DNA of 64,000 nucleotides, from contig NZ_CP049863.1 in the NCBI RefSeq assembly GCF_011299575.1, forward strand, positions 2,046,001-2,110,000, read 5' to 3'. The DNA is from Leucobacter viscericola (lineage in GTDB: Bacteria > Actinomycetota > Actinomycetes > Actinomycetales > Microbacteriaceae). Position numbers and translations under genes: made by a program. Every line of letters starts with the position of its first letter. The stretch's first letter is position 1. Shown piece by piece: positions 55,082 through 63,334 of this stretch. A model generated the notes under the pieces. It saw only the letters and a list, made by a program, of their open reading frames with translations, was not told the origin of the DNA and ran no database searches.

Positions 55082-56026
55082 TTACGATAACCAGCGAGAG
55101 ATGTCTGGCATAACGACAAGATACGAACAAGCGAGTGCAGCAAGGATCACACCGAGCGACGTGAGTGTCAGTATTCGCTGGGTCTTCTTTCGTGGACCAC
55201 GCACACCCAGCATCAACCACATGGTAAGTGCACCGACGAGCATGCCACCGAGGTGTGCCTGCCAGGCGATCCCAACACCGGGCAAAAACCCGATCCCAAT
55301 ATTGATTGCGATGAGCACCGCAAGCGAGGTGATGTTTACGTTCGCGGCCTTGTACGCCACGAGGGTCGCCCCGAGCACACCAAAGATCGCGCCCGAGGCA
55401 CCAACCGTCGGTGTGACAAGGGTGCTCGGATCGACGTAGGCCCAGAACATCGAGCCCAGCGATCCGCCAATACCCGCAAACAGATACAGCACCAGAAACT
55501 GCATGTGGCCGATCATCTGCTCAAGATTTCGGCCAAACATCCACAGCGCCAACATGTTGAAGAGGATGTGGAGCAGCGTTCCTGTGGAGTGCGTAAACAT
55601 GACGGTGAACATGCGCCAGGGTTCAAACCCGGGGCCAACGTCACCCGGCAGTGAATACAGCGGTGCGTACCACAGCGCCCGAGTGACCTCGCTCCCGCCG
55701 AAGTAGTAGCTCAACGACTGCACGATAAACACCAGCACGCAGAGCGCCATGATGCCGTAGGTCACCGGGGAATCGAGCGCAGCGATCCTGCGCCCGGCCA
55801 CCCGCACCTTACGTGTAGAGCGTTGCGCTGCACCCGACTGAGTCTGTTTCACGCACTCCGGGCACAGCACTCCCACGGGAGAGGTGATCTGGCACTGGGG
55901 GCAGATCGTGCGGCCGCAGCGCTGGCACAGCGTGAAACTGTGCACACCCGGGTGGCGATAGCAGACGTCGTTCGGCCCGTACGAGGCACGCTCGCCGAAG
56001 GCCGGGGTCGATCCGTTCGCCGCCAC
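55082..56026 (-). CDS. Rhomboid-family intramembrane serine protease with N-terminal zinc finger
   Basis: 314 residues from a GTG. The first ~60 residues form a B-box-like zinc finger (CYRHPG, CQRCGRTICPQCQ, LCPECV), common in actinobacterial rhomboids. About six to seven membrane helices follow. The catalytic serine is in GASGAIFG and the partner His in QAHLGGM; HILFNMLALWMFG is the conserved helix-2 motif. It probably cleaves membrane proteins within the bilayer. It starts 5 bases after the cyclophilin stop, so both are one unit. Natural substrates are unknown. Confidence 0.92.
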   Translation of the reverse strand: MAANGSTPAFGERASYGPNDVCYRHPGVHSFTLCQRCGRTICPQCQITSPVGVLCPECVKQTQSGAAQRSTRKVRVAGRRIAALDSPVTYGIMALCVLVFIVQSLSYYFGGSEVTRALWYAPLYSLPGDVGPGFEPWRMFTVMFTHSTGTLLHILFNMLALWMFGRNLEQMIGHMQFLVLYLFAGIGGSLGSMFWAYVDPSTLVTPTVGASGAIFGVLGATLVAYKAANVNITSLAVLIAINIGIGFLPGVGIAWQAHLGGMLVGALTMWLMLGVRGPRKKTQRILTLTSLGVILAALACSYLVVMPDISRWLS

Positions 56027-56031
56027 TGGAA

Positions 56032-56541
56032 TTACGCCTTGACGATGTCGACGCCGGTGATGACGACGTCTTCGAGCGGGCGATCGCCCGCAGCGGTCTG
56101 TACTGCCGAGATTGCGTCGACAACAGCCTTCGACTCGTCGTTTGCGACCTCACCGAAGATGGAGTGCTTGCCATTCAGCCAATCGGGAGCGATCGTCGTG
56201 ATGAAGAACTGTGAACCGTTGGTGCCTGCGAGGCGACCGGTCAGGTCGGGGCGCTTGCCGGCGTTGGCCATAGCGAGCTGGTAAGGCTTGTCGAAAACGA
56301 GCTCGGGGTGGATCTCGTCGTCAAAGGTGTAGCCGGGGCCGCCGGTGCCGGTACCCGTGGGGTCGCCACCCTGAATCATGAAGTTGGGGATGATGCGGTG
56401 GAAGATGACTCCGTCGTAGAAGCCCTTCTCAGCAAGGTCGGTGAAGTTCTTCACGGTCTTCGGTGCATGATCGCCGAAGAGGTTGATGACGATATCGCCG
56501 TGGTTGGTGTGGACAGTGGCTACAGAGCTGTGAAGTGTCAT
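56032..56541 (-). CDS. ppiA: Cyclophilin-type peptidyl-prolyl cis-trans isomerase
   Basis: 169 residues from the ATG at 56541, which fits the family N-terminus (VATVHTNHGDIVINLF); longer frames to 56664 are not supported. Cyclophilin catalytic motifs are present: FHRIIPNFMIQGGDPTGTGTGG, GSQFFITT and HSIFGEV. It accelerates proline isomerisation during folding and lacks a signal peptide, so it is cytoplasmic. It lies in the usual actinobacterial position near crgA and a rhomboid gene and is divergent from the hypothetical gene at 56701. Confidence 0.94.
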   Translation of the reverse strand: MTLHSSVATVHTNHGDIVINLFGDHAPKTVKNFTDLAEKGFYDGVIFHRIIPNFMIQGGDPTGTGTGGPGYTFDDEIHPELVFDKPYQLAMANAGKRPDLTGRLAGTNGSQFFITTIAPDWLNGKHSIFGEVANDESKAVVDAISAVQTAAGDRPLEDVVITGVDIVKA

Positions 56542-56700
56542 GAACTCTAGTGTAGATGTGACCACTGACATTGGTGCTGCTGAGAATCTCAGGGTCTTGA
56601 GCACTGAACTCTCAACAATCCACCCCTCTACGGTGTAGCGTGGAAGCGGGGCAAGCGACTTCACCGGAGGTCACAGTCTTGCTGAGGTAGGAGGACCCGT

Positions 56701-57204
56701 ATGAAACTCTCACGTAAGCGCCGTCGCGAACTCCGTCGTCTGCGCGGAGAAGCACAGGAGCTGCTCGATCACCAGCGCGTCGTACTCGGCCACGCGGGCG
56801 AGGTCTTGCACGAAGCAAGCCGCCAGGCGCGAAAGCTGAGCGACGAGTACGTTGCGCCTCGCGTTGACGTGGCGCTTGAGGCTGCGAGGCCAACAATTGA
56901 TCGTGGCGTCGAGTCTGCACGCCGCGCAGCAAACACGGTTCGCCGCACGGCAACACCGCTTGTTGCGAGTGCGCTGGCATCGACCATTCAAAAGCTCGAC
57001 CAGCTCGAGCAGGTTGAGGCTTCACGCCAGGTACGCGGCTTCGGTGAGCGCACCGGATTCCTGCAGCCCGCAAAGAAGAAGCGTCGCGCGGGTGGCGTCA
57101 TCGCCATCGGGTTCGGGATCGCTGCCGCCGTCGGCGTCGGATACGCGCTGTGGCAGGCATTCCGCACTGACGATGAACTCTGGGTCGCACCCGAGGGTGA
57201 ATAA
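56701..57204 (+). CDS. Hypothetical protein with helical N-terminus and one membrane helix
   Basis: 167 residues, with an AGGAGG ribosome site 8 bases upstream. The first ~120 residues are strongly helical and charged (RKRRRELRRLRGEAQELL, and several RxAxxTVRR-type segments), probably a coiled coil. A transmembrane helix at about 139-157 precedes an acidic tail (VAPEGE). Topology suggests a tail-anchored cytoplasmic protein. Similar genes seem usual at this place in Microbacteriaceae, but the role is unknown. Confidence 0.75.
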   Translation: MKLSRKRRRELRRLRGEAQELLDHQRVVLGHAGEVLHEASRQARKLSDEYVAPRVDVALEAARPTIDRGVESARRAANTVRRTATPLVASALASTIQKLDQLEQVEASRQVRGFGERTGFLQPAKKKRRAGGVIAIGFGIAAAVGVGYALWQAFRTDDELWVAPEGE

Positions 57205-57217
57205 CCACTGAGCTTTC

Positions 57218-57249
57218 AACGGCGTCCGAGCTTCGGCTCGGGCGCCGTT
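57218..57249. terminator. Bidirectional terminator with UUCG tetraloop
   Basis: AACGGCGTCCGAGC and GCTCGGGCGCCGTT form a 14-base stem (one wobble) closed by TTCG, followed by GTTATTTG, between the convergent hypothetical and Nudix genes. Confidence 0.85.
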
Positions 57250-57250
57250 G

Positions 57251-57727
57251 TTATTTGCGGGACTTGCCTGACTTGCCACCCGATTTGCCGCCCTGCTGGC
57301 CCGGGCGACGACCGATGCCGGCCATGCGCAGACCGGTCTGCACGAGCGAGAGCGTGCGCAGCGAGCGGATCTCTTTGATCGGCACCCAGCGGGCCTCGTC
57401 TGAGGATCCGCCAATCTCGTGCTGAAGCGGACCGTCTTTCACAGTCGCACGGTACACAATTCGAATGGTGTGCAGCTCGGGGTCTTTGTCAGCCGGCACC
57501 TCTTCGCGCACCATCACGCGAGAGTCGACCCCGATAAGTTTGCCAACTCGAGCCTCGAGGCCCGTCTCTTCAAGTACCTCGCGCACAACTGCGTCGCGCG
57601 GATCCTCGCCACTTTCAAGCCCACCACCCGGCAGCGTCCAGCCGTGCAAATGACCGCGACGCCAGTGGGTGAGCAGGATCTTGCCCCGCCGCTCCACCAC
57701 TGCGTATGCAGCCACTCTAAGATCCAT
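57251..57727 (-). CDS. Nudix hydrolase
   Basis: 158 residues. The Nudix box is complete (Gly35 to Leu57: Gx5Ex7REVLEETGL), so it should hydrolyse a nucleoside diphosphate linked to another group. The N-terminal strand (VAAYAVVERRGKILLTHW) is typical. The C-terminus is a Lys/Gly/Ser tail (QQGGKSGGKSGKSRK). The stop abuts the terminator. It lies 26 bases after the alpha/beta hydrolase gene in one unit. Substrate unknown. Confidence 0.9.
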   Translation of the reverse strand: MDLRVAAYAVVERRGKILLTHWRRGHLHGWTLPGGGLESGEDPRDAVVREVLEETGLEARVGKLIGVDSRVMVREEVPADKDPELHTIRIVYRATVKDGPLQHEIGGSSDEARWVPIKEIRSLRTLSLVQTGLRMAGIGRRPGQQGGKSGGKSGKSRK

Positions 57728-57753
57728 GCTCAGAGCTTATCTTGTCACGGGCG

Positions 57754-58788
57754 TTACGACTCCCAGCGTCGTGTTGCGCGATCCGCAGCACGCCACCCCT
57801 CCACCCACCGCTCCAGGCGCGCGTACGCCTCTCTGCGGGGCTCCTCGGCCGAGAGAAACACGTCGTGCAGTGCACCGTCGATCCGCTCGACGGTGACCGA
57901 CGAGCCGAGCTTGAGCGCGGCCTTAGCCACCTCCTCGACATCCAGCACGGTGTCGGCTCTGGTCAAATCTTCGCTCCACCGCATCGGCAGCACGAAACGC
58001 GAAGACAGCAGCACCCCAATCGGAGCCTTAATGTGCAGGCCGTGGGTCACCTGGGCATGGCCCGCCAGGATCGCGCGCATCCAGCCCGTTAAGACCGCGT
58101 GTGTGCGCTCCGGCCGCCAGACGGTGTTGATCACCGCGATCTCATCCTGCGGGCCGACCTGCCGCTGCGCCCGCGTGTAAAAGCCGTAGTCGAGCTGCGG
58201 GGCCACCTCGTGAGGCCGCGACTTGGCGCGGAGGCTGATGAGCGGCATGATGACCTGCCGGCCCGTGCTCGAGAGCTGAAACTCGAGCCACGGGCTGTTC
58301 AGGATCAGGGCGTCGGCCCTGCCCGGATGCGCTCCGGCCCACAGGCTGAGCACCAGACCACCCGTCGAGTGCCCAAAGAGCACGAGCCGTCTCGGGGGCT
58401 GGGCCTGATCCTGAGCCTCACGCATCACGTTGATGGCGAGCTCAATCTCGACGCTGTAATCGTTTAGATTTTCGATGTACCCGGGCGTCTGCCCCTCGCG
58501 CAGACTGCGGCCATACTTGCGCAGATCTAGCGCGTAGAACCTTGCACCACGGCTGGTCCAGAATTCAGCGAGGTGACGCTGAAAGAAGTAATCGGACCAG
58601 CCGTGCACATAGAGAACGTCCACGTCTTCGAGCAGGCGACCGTGTTTGAACAGCCTGTCGAAGAAACCGCGCGGAGTCGGTAACGACCGCACGAGCGTGG
58701 CAACGAGCGGCCCTTCGTCGTCAGATCCGAGATCCAAATCGGTGCACTCGAAGCCTTCCCCGAGAACATCTTCGCGCCACACGGTCAT
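57754..58788 (-). CDS. Alpha/beta hydrolase (serine aminopeptidase S33 / monoacylglycerol lipase-like)
   Basis: 344 residues. The nucleophile elbow is GHSTGG (Ser141) after the strand RRLVLFG. VLYVHGWSDYFFQ supplies the oxyanion loop, and a late Asp and His (ERIDGALHDVFLS) complete the triad. No signal peptide. It resembles lysophospholipase/monoacylglycerol-lipase-like enzymes that cleave ester bonds of lipids, but the actual substrate cannot be told. Co-directional with the Nudix gene downstream. Confidence 0.88.
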   Translation of the reverse strand: MTVWREDVLGEGFECTDLDLGSDDEGPLVATLVRSLPTPRGFFDRLFKHGRLLEDVDVLYVHGWSDYFFQRHLAEFWTSRGARFYALDLRKYGRSLREGQTPGYIENLNDYSVEIELAINVMREAQDQAQPPRRLVLFGHSTGGLVLSLWAGAHPGRADALILNSPWLEFQLSSTGRQVIMPLISLRAKSRPHEVAPQLDYGFYTRAQRQVGPQDEIAVINTVWRPERTHAVLTGWMRAILAGHAQVTHGLHIKAPIGVLLSSRFVLPMRWSEDLTRADTVLDVEEVAKAALKLGSSVTVERIDGALHDVFLSAEEPRREAYARLERWVEGWRAADRATRRWES

Positions 58789-58809
58789 GTGCTCAGTCTA
58801 TGGGTGCAG

Positions 58810-59646
58810 CTACTTCCCTTGGCGGAGAGTTACCGTTCCCGCGCTGACCTCAGCTGAGATGAGGTTCTTCGAGGTCGGGTCTGTGCGCAGCTTATTGTTG
58901 ACGCTGCCGGCCGAGACATCAGTGTCAACGCGGTAAGCCTCGTTGGGAAGGGTCAGGTCGACCGATCCGGCACTCACCTCTACGTCAACCTCACGCGGTG
59001 CCACTCCCGTTATCTCAGTCTTCGCAGACCCTGCAGAGACGTTGAAGCTCGCCTCACGCACTCCGGCAACGACACCGCTAAACGCACCGGCGCTCATCTC
59101 GACGTCCAGCGAACGGGCTGCTCCCGTGAACACCACCTTGCCGGCGCTCATGTCGAGGTCAAAGTCACCGAAACGGCCCGCTGCGCTCAGCTTCCCGGCG
59201 CCGAGCGAGGCGTCTACATCAAGAGCCTTTTCTTCGAGCTCCTTGGGCAGGGTCAGCGTGACAGTGTCTCCGCCCCTGGCGCATCCGATGAGGCAGGCCG
59301 AGAAGAACCCGCTTGGGCTCTCGACTTTCAGGTCATTCCCCTCGGTGTACAGCTTCCACTTGCTGGCACGCGGTCCCTTAGCCTCAAGCGTGGCATCCAC
59401 AACGTCACCGTAAGCGAGGGTGAAGTTTGCGGCATTGGCATCAATATCGATGCCGGTGATCCAGTTATCCACTGTCGCGTTCGAGGTGTAAAGAGAGCCG
59501 TCGTCGCTCGTGCCTGTGCTGAGGGCCGCCAGCGCTGCCGACGATCCGACCGTGAGCAGGGCGAAGCCACCAACCACCGCGGTCGTAATCATGATGGGCC
59601 GTGAAGCGCGCGAGGGGGTTTCTGTGGGTGTTGGGGTGGTGCTCAT
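58810..59646 (-). CDS. DUF4097-type membrane-anchored protein
   Basis: 278 residues with one N-terminal transmembrane helix (~20-45) and an extracytoplasmic beta-helix-like region made of short repeats (DMSAGKVVF, EMSAGAFSG, NVSAGSAKTE, EVSAGSVDLT, DVSAGSVNN, EVSAGTVTLR), typical of DUF4097. Such proteins are often encoded with NarL-type two-component systems that sense envelope stress. It starts with a 4-base overlap after the response regulator gene, so it is probably part of the same regulatory unit. Confidence 0.85.
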   Translation of the reverse strand: MSTTPTPTETPSRASRPIMITTAVVGGFALLTVGSSAALAALSTGTSDDGSLYTSNATVDNWITGIDIDANAANFTLAYGDVVDATLEAKGPRASKWKLYTEGNDLKVESPSGFFSACLIGCARGGDTVTLTLPKELEEKALDVDASLGAGKLSAAGRFGDFDLDMSAGKVVFTGAARSLDVEMSAGAFSGVVAGVREASFNVSAGSAKTEITGVAPREVDVEVSAGSVDLTLPNEAYRVDTDVSAGSVNNKLRTDPTSKNLISAEVSAGTVTLRQGK

Positions 59647-60329
59647 CGTGTGGTTCCCGTCTGTGTCGTGCCGGGCGTTCCACCGGCGTTTTCAATATGT
59701 GCGATTGCGGCGAGCACGCGGCGGTTGCCGGACTCGTCGGCCTCGAGGCCAAGCTTCTGGAAGATCGCGGTGATGTGTTTTTCGACGCTCGCCTCTGATA
59801 GAAACAGCAGCGCGGCTATCGCCTGGTTGGATCGGCCCTCTGCGATCGCGGCGAGTACCGTTCGCTCGCGCGGGGTGAGGGATTCCATCTGGTCGTCTCG
59901 ACCGCGTCGGGTAAGCAACTGCGCCACAACCTCGGGGTCGAGCACGGTTGCTCCCCCGGCGATGCGCTCAAGCGATTCGACAAACTCTGTCACGTCGGCA
60001 ACCCGATCCTTCAGCAGGTAACCGAATGCGCCACCTTTCGCAGCGATCAGGTCGCTCGCGTAGCGCTCCTCGACGTATTGCGAGAGCACCAGCAGCGGCA
60101 GCTCGGGATAACGCTGACGCAGATCCAGCGCCATACGAATGCCCTCGTCGGTAAACGTGGGAGGCAGTCTTACGTCGAGGATGCACAGATCAGGTGACTC
60201 ACTCACAACGGACTCAAGCACCTGCTCGGTATCGGGCAGCGCCGCGACCACCTCGTGTCCGCTGTGCTCGAGGAGGCGAACGAGCCCCTCACGAAGCAGT
60301 ACGGAGTCCTCACAAATTAGGATGCGCAC
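59643..60329 (-). CDS. NarL/LuxR-family response regulator
   Basis: 228 residues. The receiver domain (1-~120) has the acidic pair Glu7-Asp8 and phospho-acceptor Asp52 (LDVRLPP). The C-terminal LuxR helix-turn-helix (~163-208; LTPRERTVLAAIAEGRSNQAIA) binds DNA. It overlaps the histidine-kinase gene by 13 bases and the DUF4097 gene by 4 bases. It is likely activated by the adjacent kinase; its targets may include the DUF4097 gene. Confidence 0.92.
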   Translation of the reverse strand: MRILICEDSVLLREGLVRLLEHSGHEVVAALPDTEQVLESVVSESPDLCILDVRLPPTFTDEGIRMALDLRQRYPELPLLVLSQYVEERYASDLIAAKGGAFGYLLKDRVADVTEFVESLERIAGGATVLDPEVVAQLLTRRGRDDQMESLTPRERTVLAAIAEGRSNQAIAALLFLSEASVEKHITAIFQKLGLEADESGNRRVLAAIAHIENAGGTPGTTQTGTTR

Positions 60330-61669
60330 GGTACGCTCACCTCCAAGGCAGTTGGCCCGCCCTGCGGGCTGTCGAGACGAATGGTGCCGCCGGCGGCAAG
60401 TATGCGGTTTGAAATGCCGTCGAGTCCGCCGCCGGGCAGGATCCGGGCCCCACCTGCGCCGTTGTCTTCAACGCGCGCCCAGAGTGTGCTGTCGTCGCGT
60501 AACCGCACCACCACTCTGCACTCACTCGCACGCGAGTGCTTCGCGGCGTTTGTGAGCGACTCTGCAATGGCGAAGTAGACGGCGGTCTCAGCCTCACGAC
60601 TGCAGCGACCCTGCAGTCGCACGTCAAGCACCACGGGAATGTGGGATCGGCCTGCGAGTGCCGAGAGTGCCGCATCAAGGCCGCGGTCATCGAGCACGGA
60701 GGCGTGGATCCCTCGCGCCAACTGCCGCAGTTCAGTGATCGCGGCCTTGGTTGACGTGTGAGCCTCGGAGATGAGTTCTTTGGCACCCTCCGGGTCATTG
60801 TCGATCTTCTGCTGTGCGAGGCCCAGCGTCATACCAACCGAAACGAGCCTCGGCTGGACCCCGTCGTGCAGATCCCGCTCGATGCGGGTGCGCTCGACGT
60901 CTGCGGCACGTACCGCGCCGGCGCGCTGCCTGTCTGAGGTCTGTGCCTGCTGCGTGAGCTTTGCGGCTCGGGATCCCGCGCGCACAATTGCAACGGTCAC
61001 GGTGCGGTGAAGCAGGGCGATGCCGACAATTGCGGCAAGCAATAGTGCTGCAACGACAATCGAAGCAACCGGCGAGAACAGAGAACCGGTCCAGCGCACT
61101 ATCCCCTGCTTGAATGGGACGCCTTCGGCATTGATGCCAGACGCGGCCAAAAGCAGTTCGGCTGCCATCTGAAACAGGCCGAGCACCATCGTGCCCATGA
61201 AGGTGGCGAAGAAGAAACTGCCGATTCCGCGCCACATGGGGCCGTCGACCGACTGCCGGGCCAGCCAGCGCAGATACCCGCCGAAACCCTGCTGCGTTTG
61301 AGGGCGGAGGCGAAGATCAGGAAGTTCGAGGCGGTACAGCCCCGAGACTCGGGCAAACTCGTACCAGGCGGTGCCGTACAGCGCGTAGACCATGGCAGCG
61401 AGAAGGATGAGGCCAACCCCCAGCACAATGACCAGGCTCAGGCCCACTGAAAACAGGGTGATAAGAACCGTGAAGACGACCCAGCCGATAAGACCCAGGG
61501 CGCCGAGGTGCAGAACCGTCGTGAAGATGCGGAACGGTGCGCGTGGCAGCTCTGTCGCGGCGGGCGTTTGCGGGGTAGAGGCCTGGACTGATGGTGCGGC
61601 GCCCGCGTCTTGCGGCGGCGTTGCACCCAGCCCAGTTTCTGTTGCGGATTGATCCACGGAGTTCGTCAT
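60317..61669 (-). CDS. Sensor histidine kinase (HisKA_3 / LiaS-DesK-like)
   Basis: 450 residues from the ATG at 61669 (a longer frame to 61753 is not supported). A Pro/Ala-rich start is followed by several transmembrane helices (about 50-98, 145-175 and 198-222), a sensor type seen in actinobacterial NarL-type kinases. Phospho-acceptor His268 lies in ERDLHDGVQPRLVSVG, and the HATPase end has the N-box SLTNAAKHS, VEDNGAGG and GGGLDGI. It pairs with the regulator encoded next. Confidence 0.92.
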   Translation of the reverse strand: MTNSVDQSATETGLGATPPQDAGAAPSVQASTPQTPAATELPRAPFRIFTTVLHLGALGLIGWVVFTVLITLFSVGLSLVIVLGVGLILLAAMVYALYGTAWYEFARVSGLYRLELPDLRLRPQTQQGFGGYLRWLARQSVDGPMWRGIGSFFFATFMGTMVLGLFQMAAELLLAASGINAEGVPFKQGIVRWTGSLFSPVASIVVAALLLAAIVGIALLHRTVTVAIVRAGSRAAKLTQQAQTSDRQRAGAVRAADVERTRIERDLHDGVQPRLVSVGMTLGLAQQKIDNDPEGAKELISEAHTSTKAAITELRQLARGIHASVLDDRGLDAALSALAGRSHIPVVLDVRLQGRCSREAETAVYFAIAESLTNAAKHSRASECRVVVRLRDDSTLWARVEDNGAGGARILPGGGLDGISNRILAAGGTIRLDSPQGGPTALEVSVPCAS

Positions 61670-61763
61670 AGTTCTACGGTAGGCCCGGGTGCACCTGAGA
61701 GGCACCCTGGAACCCCTAGTGGCCTTTCGGGTTATCCCGAATTCAGCCGTCACCGCTCGTGGT

Positions 61764-61813
61764 GTGAACGCAATTCAACCTTGCAATCGCTCGTAACGTT
61801 GAGTTGCGTTCAC
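61764..61813. repeat. 16-base inverted repeat between histidine kinase and regulator genes
   Basis: GTGAACGCAATTCAAC (61764-61779) and GTTGAGTTGCGTTCAC (61798-61813) are complementary except one G/T wobble, with an 18-base loop. It lies after the regulator gene at 61867 and 95 bases upstream of the kinase start. It could be a terminator or an operator; no U-run is present. Confidence 0.55.
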
Positions 61814-61866
61814 CCCAGCGGAGGAGGGCTCAGGGGCAGACGCGTAGTCTGCGACTGGCGCCATCC

Positions 61867-62652
61867 CTAGGCACTGCGCTGTTGACTTGCCTGGCCCGCT
61901 TCAAAACCGCGCGCGTAGGCAGATCGCGCCATGTGCCCGCGGCGGGAAGGGCCACGTCCACGCATACCGCGCATCTCGCGGGGGTCAAAGCCCGGTCGGC
62001 CAGGGCGATCCTGAGCAAAGGCCTCTTGGCCATACCCGTTTTCGGAGCGGTGGTCCGCGGCAAACTGTTCACCGTTGACGGGGAAGTTCGCGTATTGCTC
62101 GCGGGCGAAGTGGCGGCGCATGAAGTCTTCACGGCTGGGTCCGCCATGCCCAAAGGCGTCGTGCCCGAACGCTTCGTGTCCGCGTGTGCCGCGTCCGCGG
62201 TGCCCCCACGGGCCTTGGCCGCGAGCACCTTCTCGAGGATGCTTGCGTGGCAGCGGCGCGTCGGCGTCCCATCCAAGGGAAGCCGCGATCTTCTCGAGCG
62301 AGCGCAGAGTGGTTGCCATTTCGTCAGGAGTCACTGCTTCGCTCACGCGAGCACGGATCCCCTCGGCGATTTCTCCCAAGCGCGCTTTCGCGTCTCGCCC
62401 GGTGTCGGTGAGCGCCCACTCCCCCTCGGCCTTTGTAATCCAACCGCGCTCAGCCAGTCGACGCAGTTTGTGGGGGTGGAGATCCGACTTGGAGGCCTCG
62501 GGCTGATCCAACAGGTTGAGCAGGCGCCAGTCGCGACGGCTCAGACCCTCGCTCTTAAACGCCGTGGCGAACTCAGCAGCCAGTAGGCGATCAACGGCTT
62601 TCAGCCAGTATCCGAATGGACGATCGTTGTTGTTAGTTGTGTTCGAAGTCAT
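61867..62652 (-). CDS. MarR-like winged-helix regulator with His/Gly/Arg-rich tail
   Basis: 261 residues. Residues ~10-120 form a MarR/PadR-like winged helix (FGYWLKAVDRLLAAEFATAF, LSRRDWRLLNLLDQPEASKS, KLRRLAERGWITKAEGEWALTDTG). The last ~110 residues are low-complexity and rich in Gly, His and Arg (GHRGRGTRGHEAFGHDAFGHGG and similar), possibly metal-binding. It is divergent from another MarR-like gene across an 80-base gap containing matching operator-like palindromes, so the two may regulate each other. The effector is unknown. Confidence 0.8.
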   Translation of the reverse strand: MTSNTTNNNDRPFGYWLKAVDRLLAAEFATAFKSEGLSRRDWRLLNLLDQPEASKSDLHPHKLRRLAERGWITKAEGEWALTDTGRDAKARLGEIAEGIRARVSEAVTPDEMATTLRSLEKIAASLGWDADAPLPRKHPREGARGQGPWGHRGRGTRGHEAFGHDAFGHGGPSREDFMRRHFAREQYANFPVNGEQFAADHRSENGYGQEAFAQDRPGRPGFDPREMRGMRGRGPSRRGHMARSAYARGFEAGQASQQRSA

Positions 62653-62685
62653 GCTGTCTGTCCTTTACTTGTAATGTTGCATGTA

Positions 62686-62728
62686 CATGTAGTGTGACAT
62701 GCACTTTAGTTCCATGTCAAGTAACATG
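62686..62728. promoter_or_regulatory. Paired operator-like sites CATGT-N6-ACATG
   Basis: Two copies of CATGT-N6-ACATG lie in the divergent intergenic region: 62686-62701 (spacer AGTGTG) and 62713-62728 (spacer CAAGTA), centres 27 bases apart. A further CATGTACATG (62680-62689) overlaps the first. The layout fits binding of MarR-type dimers that control both flanking regulator genes. Confidence 0.6.
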
Positions 62729-62732
62729 TAAA

Positions 62733-63281
62733 ATGAATTCTGTGAACACCAACTCGCCCGATCCAGCCGATGCCATCGCCGAAGCTCTCTCGCGACTGCG
62801 CGGGCGCCGGCCGGGACCCGGTGGTCCACGCGGACCGAGGGGCCCAATGGGTGCAATGTTTCAGCGAGATCCACGCGAGCGATTTCAGGATCACGAGCCC
62901 CATCAACGCGGCGAACGCTGGTGGGCTGATCCCAGTGGTCGCGCGGGTGCCCCCGCGATCATTCGTATGCTCGAAGCACTCGCCATGTCACCCGACCCCC
63001 TCAGCGTGAGTGCACTCGGCGAAGCCATCGGCGTTGATCAGCCACGCGCATCACGCCTGGTGCAGCAGGGAGTGTCGCGCGGACTTCTTGTGCGCGAAGC
63101 GGATCCCGAAGACGCCCGCCGCACCCGAATCGCGCTCACCGAGCGCGGACAACACTTCACACGCGGTCTGCGCACGGATCGCCGCGAGGCGCTGCGTACG
63201 GCCCTCGGTGGATTTACCGAACAAGAACGCAGCGAGCTCGCCCGACTGCTCAATAAGCTCGCCGACAACTGGCACGGCTAG
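62733..63281 (+). CDS. MarR-family transcriptional regulator
   Basis: 182 residues from the ATG at 62733; an earlier in-frame start reads through a Cys-rich stretch encoded by the operator region and is unlikely. The first ~65 residues are a Gly/Arg/Pro-rich low-complexity arm (GRRPGPGGPRGPRGPMG). Residues ~70-180 hold the MarR winged helix (SVSALGEAIGVDQPRASRLVQQGVSRGLL, with the wing DPEDARRTRIALTERG). It probably binds the CATGT-N6-ACATG sites in front of its own gene. Ligand unknown. Confidence 0.85.
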   Translation: MNSVNTNSPDPADAIAEALSRLRGRRPGPGGPRGPRGPMGAMFQRDPRERFQDHEPHQRGERWWADPSGRAGAPAIIRMLEALAMSPDPLSVSALGEAIGVDQPRASRLVQQGVSRGLLVREADPEDARRTRIALTERGQHFTRGLRTDRREALRTALGGFTEQERSELARLLNKLADNWHG

Positions 63282-63334
63282 CGTGACGGGGTTGCGTTGA
63301 TCCCGAACCGCATTGCCCCTCAGCCGAGAAAGAT

